This document shows positions 8,964 to 17,564 of a DNA stretch of 64,000 bases, piece after piece. The notes below the pieces were generated by a model. That model saw only the letters and a program-made list of their open reading frames with translations, was not told the origin of the DNA and made no database searches. This DNA is from Amantichitinum ursilacus (lineage in GTDB: Bacteria; Pseudomonadota; Gammaproteobacteria; Burkholderiales; Chitinibacteraceae): contig NZ_LAQT01000007.1 of the NCBI RefSeq assembly GCF_001294205.1, positions 1 through 64,000 on the forward strand, read 5' to 3'. Each line of letters starts with the position of its first letter. Within the stretch, counting starts at the first letter, position 1. A program made the position numbers and the translations under genes.

Positions 8964-9296
8964 GTGGGTGTAATGATCAGTCGAGATATCGAGATATGCC
9001 AGGCGATTAGTTCGCTAGCCTATGCCGCAGCCCCTACACAGGTGCGTGAGTTAGTGGTCGCCATCGTTCTGGATGATGATGCTCAGAGTGCTACGTTAGA
9101 GTATGACTACGTGGATGAAGAAGGCAAGAGCAGCTATTTTCTCGGTGGCGCTAAATTAAACGATAGCGTTTTTAACCTGTTTACTGAACTCAGACAATTT
9201 TTTATCGAGCAGGGGCAACCAGCTTGGCAGGGTTGTAAAATATTTGCAGATGTTACAAATAGCAAATTTAAACTGGATGTATTCTATTCTGAATAG
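8964..9296 (+). CDS. YezG-like immunity protein (DUF600 type)
   Basis: A 110-residue acidic protein. The pattern of a central LEYDYVDEEGK strand, then FNLFTELRQFFIEQGQPAW and a C-terminal FKLDVFYSE resembles YezG/DUF600 immunity proteins. I chose the GTG at 8964, preceded by CGCAGG; an ATG three codons later is also possible. The gene stands without a complete toxin and so is an orphan immunity gene. Confidence 0.62.
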   Translation: MGVMISRDIEICQAISSLAYAAAPTQVRELVVAIVLDDDAQSATLEYDYVDEEGKSSYFLGGAKLNDSVFNLFTELRQFFIEQGQPAWQGCKIFADVTNSKFKLDVFYSE

Positions 9297-9480
9297 TAGT
9301 GCCCGATTCAGAAAAAAAAGCTGGCTTCAGTTATTTTTATTACATCCAATCCCGAAAAATTCTGTTGATTTAGAATCCTTCCGTTCATGGCTAAAAAATC
9401 TGTAGACAGCGAAATTAAAACGTCGAAGCCTTATATATGGATGCCTTGAACGAAAACCCTAAGATGAAATTGGAATAAAA
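9297..9480 (+). other. short gap with possible toxin tail
   Basis: AT-rich and without an intact gene. A frame ending in DALNENPKMKLE closes with TAA immediately before the next ATG (TAAAAATG), matching the toxin-tail-then-immunity pattern of this locus. It is too short to identify. Confidence 0.25.
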
Positions 9481-9882
9481 ATGAGAGCCGGTGGATTTGC
9501 AATTAATCAGAACAATGAACGCGAGCAATTTGAAATCATTCGAAGCCCCGATCGAAGCCAGATCGAGCGCATGCTAACGAAGCTGCAAAGCTTGATGGGA
9601 GTACTTAAATTTACTCCTGAGCCCGTCCCGGATACTGGAATTCAGGAACTTACCATCTACGCCGAGAATGAATTTTTCCTGTTAATGGCGGGCGAAATAG
9701 ATGAAGACGGCGAGTACGAGGTTCTAACGATTAACAGCCCCGCCAAGCCGCGGGAAACGATTGCAATTCTGGGAGATCGTTACCCTCGGCAGGCAGCCAC
9801 TAAAGATCTCAATTTGATTTTGGACATTGCGGACGAGTATTCGCGTACAGAGGCAATCACTATATATCCTCTGGCCCCATAA
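9481..9882 (+). CDS. orphan immunity-like protein, unrecognised family
   Basis: A 133-residue soluble protein beginning MRAGGFAINQNNEREQFEII. It has an acidic strand-rich middle (EIDEDGEYEVLTI) and ends in IYPLAP. I cannot place it in a family with confidence. Its size, AT content and position between two other immunity-like genes support an immunity role. No toxin precedes it apart from a few codons. Confidence 0.55.
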   Translation: MRAGGFAINQNNEREQFEIIRSPDRSQIERMLTKLQSLMGVLKFTPEPVPDTGIQELTIYAENEFFLLMAGEIDEDGEYEVLTINSPAKPRETIAILGDRYPRQAATKDLNLILDIADEYSRTEAITIYPLAP

Positions 9883-9924
9883 AGCTTTGAACAGAATCGC
9901 ACACCAGGTAACAATAAGGACGAA

Positions 9925-10431
9925 ATGATATTCGGCGACCCTTACAAATTCGCAGTTATAGCAGAAAAAGTTGATCCTTGGAGTGATAAAACTTTTCGCA
10001 ACGGAATCTTCCTGTTTTCGATCGGCGGAAATATTTTTCCGTCGAACCTACAAGTGATTACATATCACATTGACTTGGTGGGCATATCGAAAATGGGCGA
10101 CACCAACAGGGAGGTGGCACAAGATCAATTTTTGCGTCCAACTCGGGACGTCTACGATGCCCTGTACGAAATCGCCTATCCGCCTTTTGAGTCCGATCTG
10201 GATAACGATTACACGTATTTGATAAGCACGCAGAGTTTGCAAGACGCAAAATGCGATATATTTCTTATTCAAAGCGGAGACTTTGAAAAAATTATCTATG
10301 GCTGTGGAACATCGGGCTTCTCGGTTGGCGAGATAGTGCTCGAACGCGGATATTTTTCTAAAATCGCGAATGAAATTGGCATCTATATAAAATCTGAGGA
10401 TTACCTGAGTTTTTGGTCCAAACAAAATTAG
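9925..10431 (+). CDS. Imm42-like immunity protein
   Basis: A 168-residue protein with N terminus MIFGDPYKFAVIAEKVDPW, then NGIFLFSIGGNIFP. The GDP-x-x-FA pattern with a following G-x-x-FP strand fits Immunity protein 42. The ATG overlaps a TGA that closes a short open frame (ALNRIAHQVTIRTK), consistent with the end of a lost toxin. The gene is an orphan with respect to any complete toxin. Confidence 0.62.
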   Translation: MIFGDPYKFAVIAEKVDPWSDKTFRNGIFLFSIGGNIFPSNLQVITYHIDLVGISKMGDTNREVAQDQFLRPTRDVYDALYEIAYPPFESDLDNDYTYLISTQSLQDAKCDIFLIQSGDFEKIIYGCGTSGFSVGEIVLERGYFSKIANEIGIYIKSEDYLSFWSKQN

Positions 10432-10514
10432 AAAATCGCAAACCCGGGCTCCTCCATCGGGTTACGACCAGGAATTAGCAAAGTACCGAATGCTGGCCAG
10501 CTGACAAATAACGG

Positions 10515-10815
10515 CGCGTCACCGAAGTGCGGATTGCGAAAACCAAAGCAACCGATCCCGATGCGAAAAACGCGGACGGCTCGCCGCTAACGCCGATCCA
10601 ACGTGCCGATTTGCTCACAGTAGCGAACCAGCTTGAATCCGATTGGGGCGGGGGGCATAGACTGTCGGCTTGCGGGTGCCATTACCGCAGGGTTATGCGG
10701 CAATGTGACGGGCGGCACGGTCGCGATGGTCGAAACCGGCGCCATTAACAACCCGCAAGGCCTGGGTACTACCGAGGTGAAAGAACTGGACAACGCACTC
10801 GGCGCGGGCAACGGG
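10515..10815 (+). pseudogene. CdiA PT-VENN pretoxin fragment
   Basis: This ~300-base stretch is a close but decayed copy of 6,549-6,850 in the orphan CdiA module (CGCGTCACCGAAG..., then a long run encoding KATDPDAKNADGSPLTPIQR). It carries substitutions and an indel at GGGGCGGGGGGCATA that shifts the frame, and it breaks off after GAGNGI. It has no start and no toxin tip, so it is a relic of an earlier duplication or recombination event. Confidence 0.8.
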
Positions 10816-11001
10816 ATTAGTATGCCGCTGACAATAGACTCCCATTCAATATTGTGATTTCACCCGTTACACAAGCCAATCTCAGAGTGTTTTGAACAAC
10901 ATTAAATCGACCCGGGGGAATCGTTCACGCCGCGGACCCAAAACAGAACCATTTACTTCGATCAACTTTAGCGGGGCTGGCCCCCTGGAGGGGAAACTAA
11001 A

Positions 11002-11418
11002 ATGAGCTTTGCCTTATATGTCCTGCTAGATTCATTCGCCCCCGTAATGTCCAACGAAACTCTAGAGCAAGGATTGAAACGAGCGTTTCACACAGACAAC
11101 CGGTTCTCCATAGAAGTTGATCGGCTCCCGTTTGTAAATCGGGACACGCTTATCCTCCGATGGGACTCTTGGTCATCCCGCATCAGCTATGAAGAGGGAG
11201 ATTACGTAAAGGAAGATTCGATTGAAATAGCCAAAGTCCTTAAGGAGCGTTTAAATAACCCTGAAAGGTTTGATAGACGAATCAGATTGGTTTTTAACAA
11301 TGATCCTGAGCGAGAATACACCAACGAAATGATTCTTATACAAGACTATTTTCGTGTCATACCGGGATCGGTGATTGTTGACGTTCAGCAAAACGAAATA
11401 GTTAGATATGGCTCTTGA
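11002..11418 (+). CDS. orphan immunity-like protein, unrecognised family
   Basis: A 138-residue protein, MSFALYVLLDSFAPVMSNET..., with charged helices and a C-terminal strand VIVDVQQNEIVRYG. A strong AGGGG ribosome-binding site lies ten bases upstream. The ATG overlaps a TGA closing an open frame that ends SGAGPLEGKLK, a likely toxin tail. The preceding ~190 bases hold only that tail and nothing else I can name. Confidence 0.55.
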   Translation: MSFALYVLLDSFAPVMSNETLEQGLKRAFHTDNRFSIEVDRLPFVNRDTLILRWDSWSSRISYEEGDYVKEDSIEIAKVLKERLNNPERFDRRIRLVFNNDPEREYTNEMILIQDYFRVIPGSVIVDVQQNEIVRYGS

Positions 11419-11622
11419 TATCCGGGCAGCATCTCTAGTTTGTAATGAACTTGTTGATCATTGGTATCGGCGGGAATACGGCGTATTCTTATACTCATCA
11501 AGCGAGCACGCAACCTATAACAAAAGTTAACGGCGTGGATTTCGTTGTACCCTTAAGTAGAAAGCAGGAACACTCGCAATATGCATGGTATTCCCGACTA
11601 AAATGCTGGATCGAATGCTCAA

Positions 11623-12063
11623 ATGAACACATATCGAGTCTGTGATTATCTTCCGGGAATTGGGGTCGGTAGCAAATACGAACTTCTTTTTTACTGCGTA
11701 TCTTTCGCTCTATACGCCGCATCGTCGCCGCTAGACCGTCACCTTAAAGGCATTCTTATCGAAGATGAATTTGCCCCTTCGGGAGGCGACCCAGGTTGGT
11801 CCTTGAACATCATATCCGACGCAGATTCGGCTATCCGGCCTGATTTATGGAAGCAGCATTTACTAACTTCTGCGGAGAATGACTCGACTTGCTACGAAGC
11901 ATGGGCGGATTCTGCTACTAGTGGTATCCCGGAAGAGGCCGCCTACTACACGATCTGCGAGGTCAGAAAGTTTATATTAATGGCTTTGCAAAACATTGCG
12001 CTTAAGCACCCGCACCGTGCAAATGAAGTCAATCAGATTATTGCTGCCTATGATCTGAAGTAA
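11623..12063 (+). CDS. orphan immunity-like protein, paralogue of the next gene
   Basis: A 146-residue protein sharing a framework with its right-hand neighbour: YELLFYC near residue 20, GGDPGW near residue 55, a central cysteine-containing segment and EAAYYTICEVRKFILMALQN aligning with AEYPLAEIYMFTKMALTN. The ATG overlaps the TGA of a short frame ending FPTKMLDRMLK, a possible toxin end. The family was not recognised. The two neighbours probably arose by duplication of an immunity gene or by capture of related cassettes. Confidence 0.6.
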   Translation: MNTYRVCDYLPGIGVGSKYELLFYCVSFALYAASSPLDRHLKGILIEDEFAPSGGDPGWSLNIISDADSAIRPDLWKQHLLTSAENDSTCYEAWADSATSGIPEEAAYYTICEVRKFILMALQNIALKHPHRANEVNQIIAAYDLK

Positions 12064-12256
12064 TTTTTATTGCTTGAATGCCCTGCCGTTTACATCGCCC
12101 CCCCCGATGGAAGATATTGCCACCATGAAAATAATTCCATCAACTCAGTGGACGGGTATCCAATCGTTAAAGTTGGAAAGGCTTGTCTTGAGATGCGTAC
12201 CCATACTAAAACTGGACGACCCGAGCTCAAAATCGTATTTCCCCAGGAGCCCAGAC

Positions 12257-12727
12257 ATGAACTTGACGACCTATCGCCCATCGCATGATCTACCCCCAGT
12301 CGAATCGGGATCGCGGCTTGAACTCTTGTTTTATTGCATCGGAAAAATGGTGAACGGGACCCGACAACCCCTGGATCGATTTATCAAAGAACTTATAGCC
12401 GACGGAAACGGTGGGTATTGCGGCGGAGATCCGGGGTGGGAAATAGATACCGCCAACGAAAACGGGAATGCGTTGACCAACTCACAAGGCATTCTCGTAG
12501 GACGTTGCTGGGCGCAGGAGAAAATTAGCGGAATATCGCCAGACACCGCCGAATATCCCTTGGCAGAAATATATATGTTTACAAAAATGGCGCTGACCAA
12601 CCTGGCCGTCGACACCCCCGAACTCAAAGAAGAAGCACAATCGATAATAGAAAAATATTTTTCCAAACCTTCTATTGATTGTGAACATAAAGAACTCAAA
12701 TTATTTTACAAAAGCAAAAACTGTTAG
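12257..12727 (+). CDS. orphan immunity-like protein, paralogue of the preceding gene
   Basis: A 156-residue protein. The open frame extends further left, but I place the start at the ATG preceded by AGGAG at a good distance, because homology with the preceding gene (SRLELLFYC, GGDPGW, MALTNLAV) begins just after it. Another frame that ends at 12288 encodes NSVDGYPIVKVGKACLEMR and may be the relic of its toxin, overlapping the gene by about 30 bases. Confidence 0.6.
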   Translation: MNLTTYRPSHDLPPVESGSRLELLFYCIGKMVNGTRQPLDRFIKELIADGNGGYCGGDPGWEIDTANENGNALTNSQGILVGRCWAQEKISGISPDTAEYPLAEIYMFTKMALTNLAVDTPELKEEAQSIIEKYFSKPSIDCEHKELKLFYKSKNC

Positions 12728-12794
12728 TCCGCTAAAATCTGGACGCAACAGTCACTCGAAAAAAATCTGATGCCGCAGCCGGTAGGAGACTGCA

Positions 12795-13181
12795 ATGACC
12801 AAATTCAATGAAATCAAGATTTCGTTAGCGGAACTGGCGGAGTCTCGGGGTATTTCAACTCATGAGCTTAACGAGGAATGGAATATAAACTATCGCGTCA
12901 ATCTCGATGAAGATTTTGAAAGACTAACTGCGCTACTGTCTAATTACATGCGCATTCACCGTCTTGCGTTAAAGCAAAACGATTTGCTCGCAGCCAGGTC
13001 GGCGCTAGTGAATGCCCGGGTTATTGCCCATAGTCTCTGCAGCTTTTTTGAAGACATTAAAGACGATCTGATTCTCGCGGCGCAATCTGGTCTTAACCGG
13101 ACGGATAATAGGGAACTGGACTGGCCACCCCTTTTAGACAAATATGATTTCGACGAAAAATACAGAAATAACCAGGAATGA
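12795..13181 (+). CDS. orphan immunity-like protein, helical, unrecognised
   Basis: A 128-residue, mostly helical protein, MTKFNEIKISLAELAESRGI..., with a four-helix look (LTALLSNYMRIHRLALKQND, ARSALVNARVIAHSLCSFF). Ribosome-binding site GTAGGAGA. The ATG overlaps the TGA of a short frame ending AAAGRRLQ. No family was recognised; the role is inferred from position. Confidence 0.52.
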   Translation: MTKFNEIKISLAELAESRGISTHELNEEWNINYRVNLDEDFERLTALLSNYMRIHRLALKQNDLLAARSALVNARVIAHSLCSFFEDIKDDLILAAQSGLNRTDNRELDWPPLLDKYDFDEKYRNNQE

Positions 13182-13186
13182 AACTC

Positions 13187-13600
13187 GACTCTTCTAGATG
13201 GTACCCGCGCAAGATATGCAGATAACGGTAGTCGCAATGGACCCTACCCCGCTTCGGCGGATTGGAGCTTTATGCGGATCCGAGAATGGAACCATAAGAC
13301 CTGATTTCATTGAATCTTATATTTATAATTACCAAAATCAGCAAGCTACTTACCATCAATCCGGCGAGGGGGTGGATTTTTTTTAACAACCCGGACCTTT
13401 GAATGCATTATTGGACGGTACGAGGCCAACTTCAACAGATCCATGATTTTCGATGCATGGGGCCCTACTTCGAAGATCCCGACGAGCATTATCTGGATAA
13501 CATTAGCTTCTCCGAGGTTGACCCGGATTGTTTGAATTATTCTTGCAGCGGCCAAACACGGTTCGCAAACGTTAAAGTGGAAAAAAGAGTTACCGGCTGA
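13187..13600 (+). other. decayed coding fragments
   Basis: Several short open stretches occur in shifting frames: one with ENGTIRPDFIESYIYNYQNQ up to 13386 and one with MGPYFEDPDEHYLDNISFSE from 13403 to 13600. They may be pieces of one broken immunity gene or toxin separated by indels, including one at the T8 run near 13,376. None is complete and I cannot name a family. Confidence 0.3.
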
Positions 13601-13736
13601 CCGCTATGCAACAGAAACAGAAGTCACTTCATTCATTTATCATTGGAAAGAAGTAACTTGCGCTCCATGGCAACCTGAGATCGAGGTGACGGAGCGCAAG
13701 CCACTGCTGACCACAGCTCCATGGACCCCATTATGA
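13536..13736 (+). pseudogene. toxin C-terminal tail remnant
   Basis: This frame is open for 66 codons and ends exactly on the next gene's start (ATGA). It encodes LAAAKHGSQTLKWKKELPAD, then TSFIYHWKEVTCAPWQPEIE, ending TTAPWTPL. It has no start codon or ribosome-binding site. It fits the end of a polymorphic toxin whose body was lost. It overlaps a competing fragment in another frame on its left, so its left end is uncertain. Confidence 0.42.
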
Positions 13737-14206
13737 GCAAATCCAGTTTCCTGGCGGATAAGATCGCGGAGTATGACGTGGTAATGGTGACAACCAAAAG
13801 CTCTCCTCGCGCACAAGTTTTGCGCGCAAAGGTGGAGCGCACATATTCGGCCCTCAGATGGATCGAAGGATTATCAGCGAGTGACGAGATCGAATTCGTT
13901 CATTCTCCCGGCCGCTTTGGAGATCCGATTCTGAAAACTGGCGAAAGAGCCATTGTGTTTATTGTAGGCATTTCGGACCGTCTTTATGAGGAGTCATGGC
14001 GCGGGCACATGCTTGTAGAAAAGATCGGTACCGAACAATATGCCATCTATCCCCATCGGGAACTGTGGTTGAGCCAAGATATACCCCAAGTTATCCGAGA
14101 GAATGCTATACAAGACCCCACTCGCCCCTATGCATCGGCGATAAAGCTCGATGTCATGGAAAACTACCTTATGCAGCTAATTGAAAACTTCGGCAGAAAC
14201 TGCTGA
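13733..14206 (+). CDS. orphan immunity-like protein, unrecognised family
   Basis: A 157-residue protein, MSKSSFLADKIAEYDVVMV... An ATG four codons earlier exists, but I prefer 13733 because it overlaps the TGA of the preceding toxin tail, the coupling seen throughout this locus. The centre reads LKTGERAIVFIVGISDRLYE, a beta strand inside an alpha/beta domain. No family recognised. Confidence 0.55.
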   Translation: MSKSSFLADKIAEYDVVMVTTKSSPRAQVLRAKVERTYSALRWIEGLSASDEIEFVHSPGRFGDPILKTGERAIVFIVGISDRLYEESWRGHMLVEKIGTEQYAIYPHRELWLSQDIPQVIRENAIQDPTRPYASAIKLDVMENYLMQLIENFGRNC

Positions 14207-14230
14207 TAAAAGTTTGTGGAGAGCACCTCG

Positions 14231-14565
14231 ATGAGCGAAGCAACGCTAGACTTATCGCCATTTTGCATACGTGCCCGCAGCTTTCTAACCCAAGGCCGTG
14301 TCGAAGACGCACCTGGATTATATGGCGATGTCTTAAAGTAGACCCGGCATGCGCGATGGCATATGCCGATCGCGGAACCGCATATGCGATGCTAAAGGAG
14401 TTCGATTTGTCCCTCGCAGACTTGGGGCGTGCTATTGAACTTGGTTACAAAGATGCATCTACTTACTGCACAATTGCGACGGTCTACTTCGAAAGGAAAT
14501 TATTCCATCGAGCATTGGAGCATTTCGCAATATCAATCACGCTAAATTCAGAACTGAATCTATGA
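14231..14565 (+). pseudogene. TPR-type immunity-like gene broken by a frameshift
   Basis: The ATG at 14231 reads MSEATLDLSPFCIRARSFLT and on to LYGDVLK, then hits TAG at 14339. From the same point the -1 frame continues VDPACAMAYADRGTAYAMLK, YKDASTYCTIATVYFERK and ends at TGA 14563. Together they make two or three tetratricopeptide repeats, helix pairs with the A/G/Y spacing typical of TPR. A single-base indel near AAAGTAG separates them. The start overlaps the TGA of a short frame ending LWRAPR. Confidence 0.6.
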
Positions 14566-15068
14566 ATGCAGCTTACCTATCAGCAGAAATAGTCCCTGGA
14601 AAATCTGGTGCTGGCTTCCATCTGGGGGCGACTTTTTTTGAGCTTGAGGACATTTTTTGCACAGCGAAAAGATGGAATCTGAGCGATGGTCAGATTCAAG
14701 AGGTAGTGGTTCGGGAGTCGGGCTGGCTACTAAAGCCCAGTCTGTCCTCAGCTGACCCCGCCATCACGACTGACGGGACTTATTATTATCAGCAAGGGAT
14801 ATTAAGGGTCCATTTTACAGCTGGCATTCTCGATTGGCTCGAAGTTAGCGACGGCTATATGGGAAAACTTTTCGAAAACATTAGAGTTGGTGATCCTCTT
14901 GCCAAGGTGCGGGAACACTTTGAAATCGAATATGACGACGTTGAGGAACTTCATTTTCCGACATCCGATTCAGGCGTATCGGGCGTCGCTTTTCGGGCCG
15001 CGCTGCAATCGCTGGAATCTTTCAGCGAACAATTAATTGAGGGTATTTTCATCATCCCTGACGAATAA
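14562..15068 (+). CDS. orphan immunity-like protein, unrecognised family
   Basis: A 168-residue acidic protein beginning MNAAYLSAEIVPGKSGAGFH. Features are LGATFFELEDIF, the paired strands GTYYYQQGILRVHFTAGILD and a C-terminal LIEGIFIIPDE. The ATG overlaps the stop of the TPR gene, so the two were translated together before the TPR gene broke. The fold looks like an alpha/beta sandwich; no family recognised. Confidence 0.55.
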   Translation: MNAAYLSAEIVPGKSGAGFHLGATFFELEDIFCTAKRWNLSDGQIQEVVVRESGWLLKPSLSSADPAITTDGTYYYQQGILRVHFTAGILDWLEVSDGYMGKLFENIRVGDPLAKVREHFEIEYDDVEELHFPTSDSGVSGVAFRAALQSLESFSEQLIEGIFIIPDE

Positions 15069-15396
15069 CGTGCCTAATATGAACGGTAGCCAAATCAGGT
15101 TTTGCAAAACTTAACCGAAGCATATTCGATCAAGGACTGGTGATTTAGATGGCCCACGGGTCAGACACGCGATCACCCAGCTGATCTGCCGCGCTGCGGG
15201 AGAGCGCCACCGGGCGAACCCAAGCATTAAACGCCTGACCGGATCATAAAACCCAGGACCTCAGCGATGCCAGCCAGCTTTTCTGTACCCCTACGATCCA
15301 GCCCGAAATCGACCGCCGAAATCAGCGACATATTGTCTCCTTTTTTGGAAAAATTTTAGCTTCCCGCTCCGTGCGTTGAAACTGAAATGACGATGA
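15069..15396 (+). other. gap without intact gene
   Basis: One frame is open from about 15,139 to TAA 15,247 (GDLDGPRVRHAITQLICRAA), higher in GC than its surroundings and possibly a haemagglutinin or toxin relic. Nothing else is supported on either strand. Confidence 0.25.
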
Positions 15397-15630
15397 GGGA
15401 TACTAAAATTTGGCCAAAGCGATGTCTATATAGGGCAAACCGGTTCACCCAGATTTTTTCGCTTTTCGATCTTTGAAGAAGATAAAGAATGCGTAGAGTA
15501 CGAAGCGCGGACCATGCTTGCCAACAAAAGTAGGCGTGACCACGAAGGGTTTGCCGGATTAGTGGCCCTCGCCTTCGCAGCAAATATTGACTCTATTATA
15601 TGGAACGAATCCGCATTACTCGATTGCTGA
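15397..15630 (+). pseudogene. start-less open frame with VYIGQT motif
   Basis: This frame is open for 77 codons but has no start codon; a TGA lies immediately before it. The protein reads DVYIGQTGSPRFFRFSIFEE, then YEARTMLANKSRRDHEGFAG and IDSIIWNESALLDC. The composition looks like real protein. An ATG in the neighbouring frame (MTMRDTKIWPK, 15,388) could be the original start before an indel. YIGQT is reminiscent of GIY-YIG nucleases, but the rest of that domain is not evident. Confidence 0.38.
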
Positions 15631-15748
15631 TTAATATGCAAACCGTCCGAATTCGAGTTTATTCTTCGTCAATTTATTCAAGATAAGGTTAAGTGCACCA
15701 TACTGTTCGGTATATGTGCCGTTTCAGACTAATTAATCGAGCTTACCG

Positions 15749-16777
15749 ATGAAGAGATATGGAATTTTAAAAAGCTGGATGCCGGTCTCAGCGATTATCA
15801 AACGCCTGGAGAACGATCTTCCGGTATACGAAGAGCAATGGGCAGTAAGTCGCAATGCATTGAAAATATATGGTGAGGGCGGCAATCCTTTTTACGATAT
15901 TATTGAAAAGGATCGGCCCGCCACCCCGCCCTTTTTTTATAGAGTAAGGTCGCATTTGGGCGTCGGATTGCATTATGAGATCGAAGCCGCATTCTCGATG
16001 TTTAAATACTGCACTTCATGGGGCGAGCCCCTACAAAAGCAGAATGTATACCGCTATTGGGACGCCCTGCTTATGCATCGGGCCACAAAGAGCACCAGCG
16101 GGCACTCATTCCATACTGCTGTGGACGCTCTCTCTGGATGTGTCTTTTTTAACTGGACCAAAGAGGCAAATGTTTTAGGCCGAGAAATTCTGGACGAATA
16201 TAAAAACAGAATGTATCACGACACGGCTGGCGAATTCTCTAATCCGCTGTTTCATTGGTTCTTACGAATATACTTTGACTCCCAGTGTTGGGAGTTCAAC
16301 GGCTGGGGTAAATCGTTCGACGGGGAAGAGCCCGATATATTTTTGCCTGGAGAGTGTTGTGGTGAGCCAACACTAAATTTACTTTTAGAGCATTGGGACG
16401 ACACGGATCTAACCCCATTGTCGAACGAGCTAGTCTGGCTTTGCGATTACTACACTCATCGGACCCGCCCTACGGTTGAACGTGAGTTCGCAAATGACTT
16501 ACTTCAAACCCGTTTTCCAATGCTGATTCTCGCGTGGTTCCGTTTGCGAGAGCAACTTGGGCTTCCAAACCCAAGAGTAGATCATCCCCTGTTTGAACCG
16601 GATTATGTCTTTCTGCCGGAGCCAATGCCATTTTCAAATGACGCGCTACTCGAACGTGTTATCGATCGGCTAAAAAGGGAAGAATTTCCGGATCTAGGCG
16701 AAGTGCTGTTCCTGCTGAAGAAGATCGATGCTCCAATCGCCAAGCCCGGCTGGATAAGCAGAATTTTCAAGAAATAA
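15749..16777 (+). CDS. large orphan immunity-like protein, unrecognised family
   Basis: A 342-residue soluble protein, MKRYGILKSWMPVSAIIKRL..., rich in aromatic residues, with WEFNGWGKSFDGEEPDIFLP in the middle and a basic end WISRIFKK that resembles the end of the PoNi-like protein at 20,007 (LLSKIFGKFKR). The ATG overlaps the TGA of a short frame ending RLINRAYR. It is last before the second UUCG terminator. Its role is inferred from position. Confidence 0.58.
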   Translation: MKRYGILKSWMPVSAIIKRLENDLPVYEEQWAVSRNALKIYGEGGNPFYDIIEKDRPATPPFFYRVRSHLGVGLHYEIEAAFSMFKYCTSWGEPLQKQNVYRYWDALLMHRATKSTSGHSFHTAVDALSGCVFFNWTKEANVLGREILDEYKNRMYHDTAGEFSNPLFHWFLRIYFDSQCWEFNGWGKSFDGEEPDIFLPGECCGEPTLNLLLEHWDDTDLTPLSNELVWLCDYYTHRTRPTVEREFANDLLQTRFPMLILAWFRLREQLGLPNPRVDHPLFEPDYVFLPEPMPFSNDALLERVIDRLKREEFPDLGEVLFLLKKIDAPIAKPGWISRIFKK

Positions 16778-16785
16778 TATTTAAT

Positions 16786-16813
16786 AAAAAAGCGAACTTC
16801 GGTTCGCTTTTTT
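16786..16813 (+). terminator. UUCG-tetraloop terminator, module copy 2
   Basis: Same GCGAAC-TTCG-GTTCGC stem with flanking A and T runs as at 4,073. It follows the preceding stop codon almost directly and starts the second repeat module. Confidence 0.9.
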
Positions 16814-16876
16814 ATTTGTAAAGTCGCAATCAATAATCTCAATAAGGCCAATTTTGATTGCGAGTTTTAACAGAAA

Positions 16877-17059
16877 AATTTCACCATTCAGAACATTCGT
16901 TCTGGTAGCATGATCTATCACCTCGCGATTCAATCAGCAAGGTGATTCCCCAATCCACACCAGGATAATTATCGATTCATTACTGCGAAATGAGCGCGAG
17001 CCACCGGTGCGCTAACACCGATGACCCGCTAACCAAAATCACTTAATAGGCAAGTAACC
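16877..17059 (+). promoter_or_regulatory. promoter, operator palindrome and leader of 80-residue gene, copy 2
   Basis: CAGAACATTCGTTCTG is intact at 16889-16904. The leader hairpin corresponding to 4205-4234 carries one mismatch here (GCAAGGTGAT instead of GCGAGGTGAT). The remaining leader and the ribosome-binding region are nearly identical to copy 1. Confidence 0.6.
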
Positions 17060-17302
17060 ATGGCTACCGCAGAGTATAAGTCAGTACCCCACTCGACTCC
17101 AAATTCACGCATTATTGGAATTGAGCAATCCTCTGACAATCCAGAAATCCGCAAGTTAATCTTCAATTACGACGATCTGCTCCGTGCCGGATTTGAGGAC
17201 GATATTGCAATTCACGCCAGTCTGCTGAATGGCATCATCATCCTGATCCCGCTGCGTTCCGATACCGGCAACTTCGACGTCGTAACCGGCAAACCAGTCT
17301 GA
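17060..17302 (+). CDS. 80-residue protein of unknown function, copy 2
   Basis: Differs from copy 1 at only two residues (NGIIIL for NGSIIL, LRSDTG for LRTDTG), with a few synonymous changes. The same upstream leader and downstream hairpin are present. It is followed at the same junction by haemagglutinin coding sequence (LDLTNLGGMIDAASNL). Function unknown. Confidence 0.8.
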   Translation: MATAEYKSVPHSTPNSRIIGIEQSSDNPEIRKLIFNYDDLLRAGFEDDIAIHASLLNGIIILIPLRSDTGNFDVVTGKPV

Positions 17303-17311
17303 TCGACCGTC

Positions 17312-17340
17312 AGGCGAACGGCCTCCCCCGTTCGCCTTTT
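17312..17340 (+). terminator. terminator after 80-residue gene, copy 2
   Basis: AGGCGAACGG and its complement CGTTCGCC followed by TTTT. The loop is slightly longer than in copy 1. Confidence 0.88.
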
Positions 17341-17341
17341 G

Positions 17342-17564
17342 AATCCCCTCCTCAGGACTCGATCTGACCAACCTGGGCGGTATGATCGACGCCGCCAGCA
17401 ACCTCAACGCCCAGTTCAGCGCCGATGCCTGGCGCAATGTCAGCATTACTACCGAAGCCGGCAGCAGCATCAGCACCAAAGGCAATGTAACGCTGAACGC
17501 GGGCAACGACCTCAACCTGCGCGCGGGCCAGACCGGTACGCATCTGGATGAGGCGCCGAGTTGA
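17342..17564 (+). pseudogene. haemagglutinin (CdiA stalk) fragment
   Basis: It begins with the same LDLTNLGGMIDAASNL entry as the 4,630 module, then gives about 50 residues of FHA-type repeats (VSITTEAGSSI, VTLNAGNDLNLRAGQ) and breaks off at LDEAPS. No start signal is present. It is the remnant of a third CdiA module whose body has been deleted. Confidence 0.75.

Noticed and set aside
12074-12256. N-terminal extension of the second paralogous immunity gene
   Set aside because: The extension has no homology to the paralogue and an AGGAG site places the start at 12,257.
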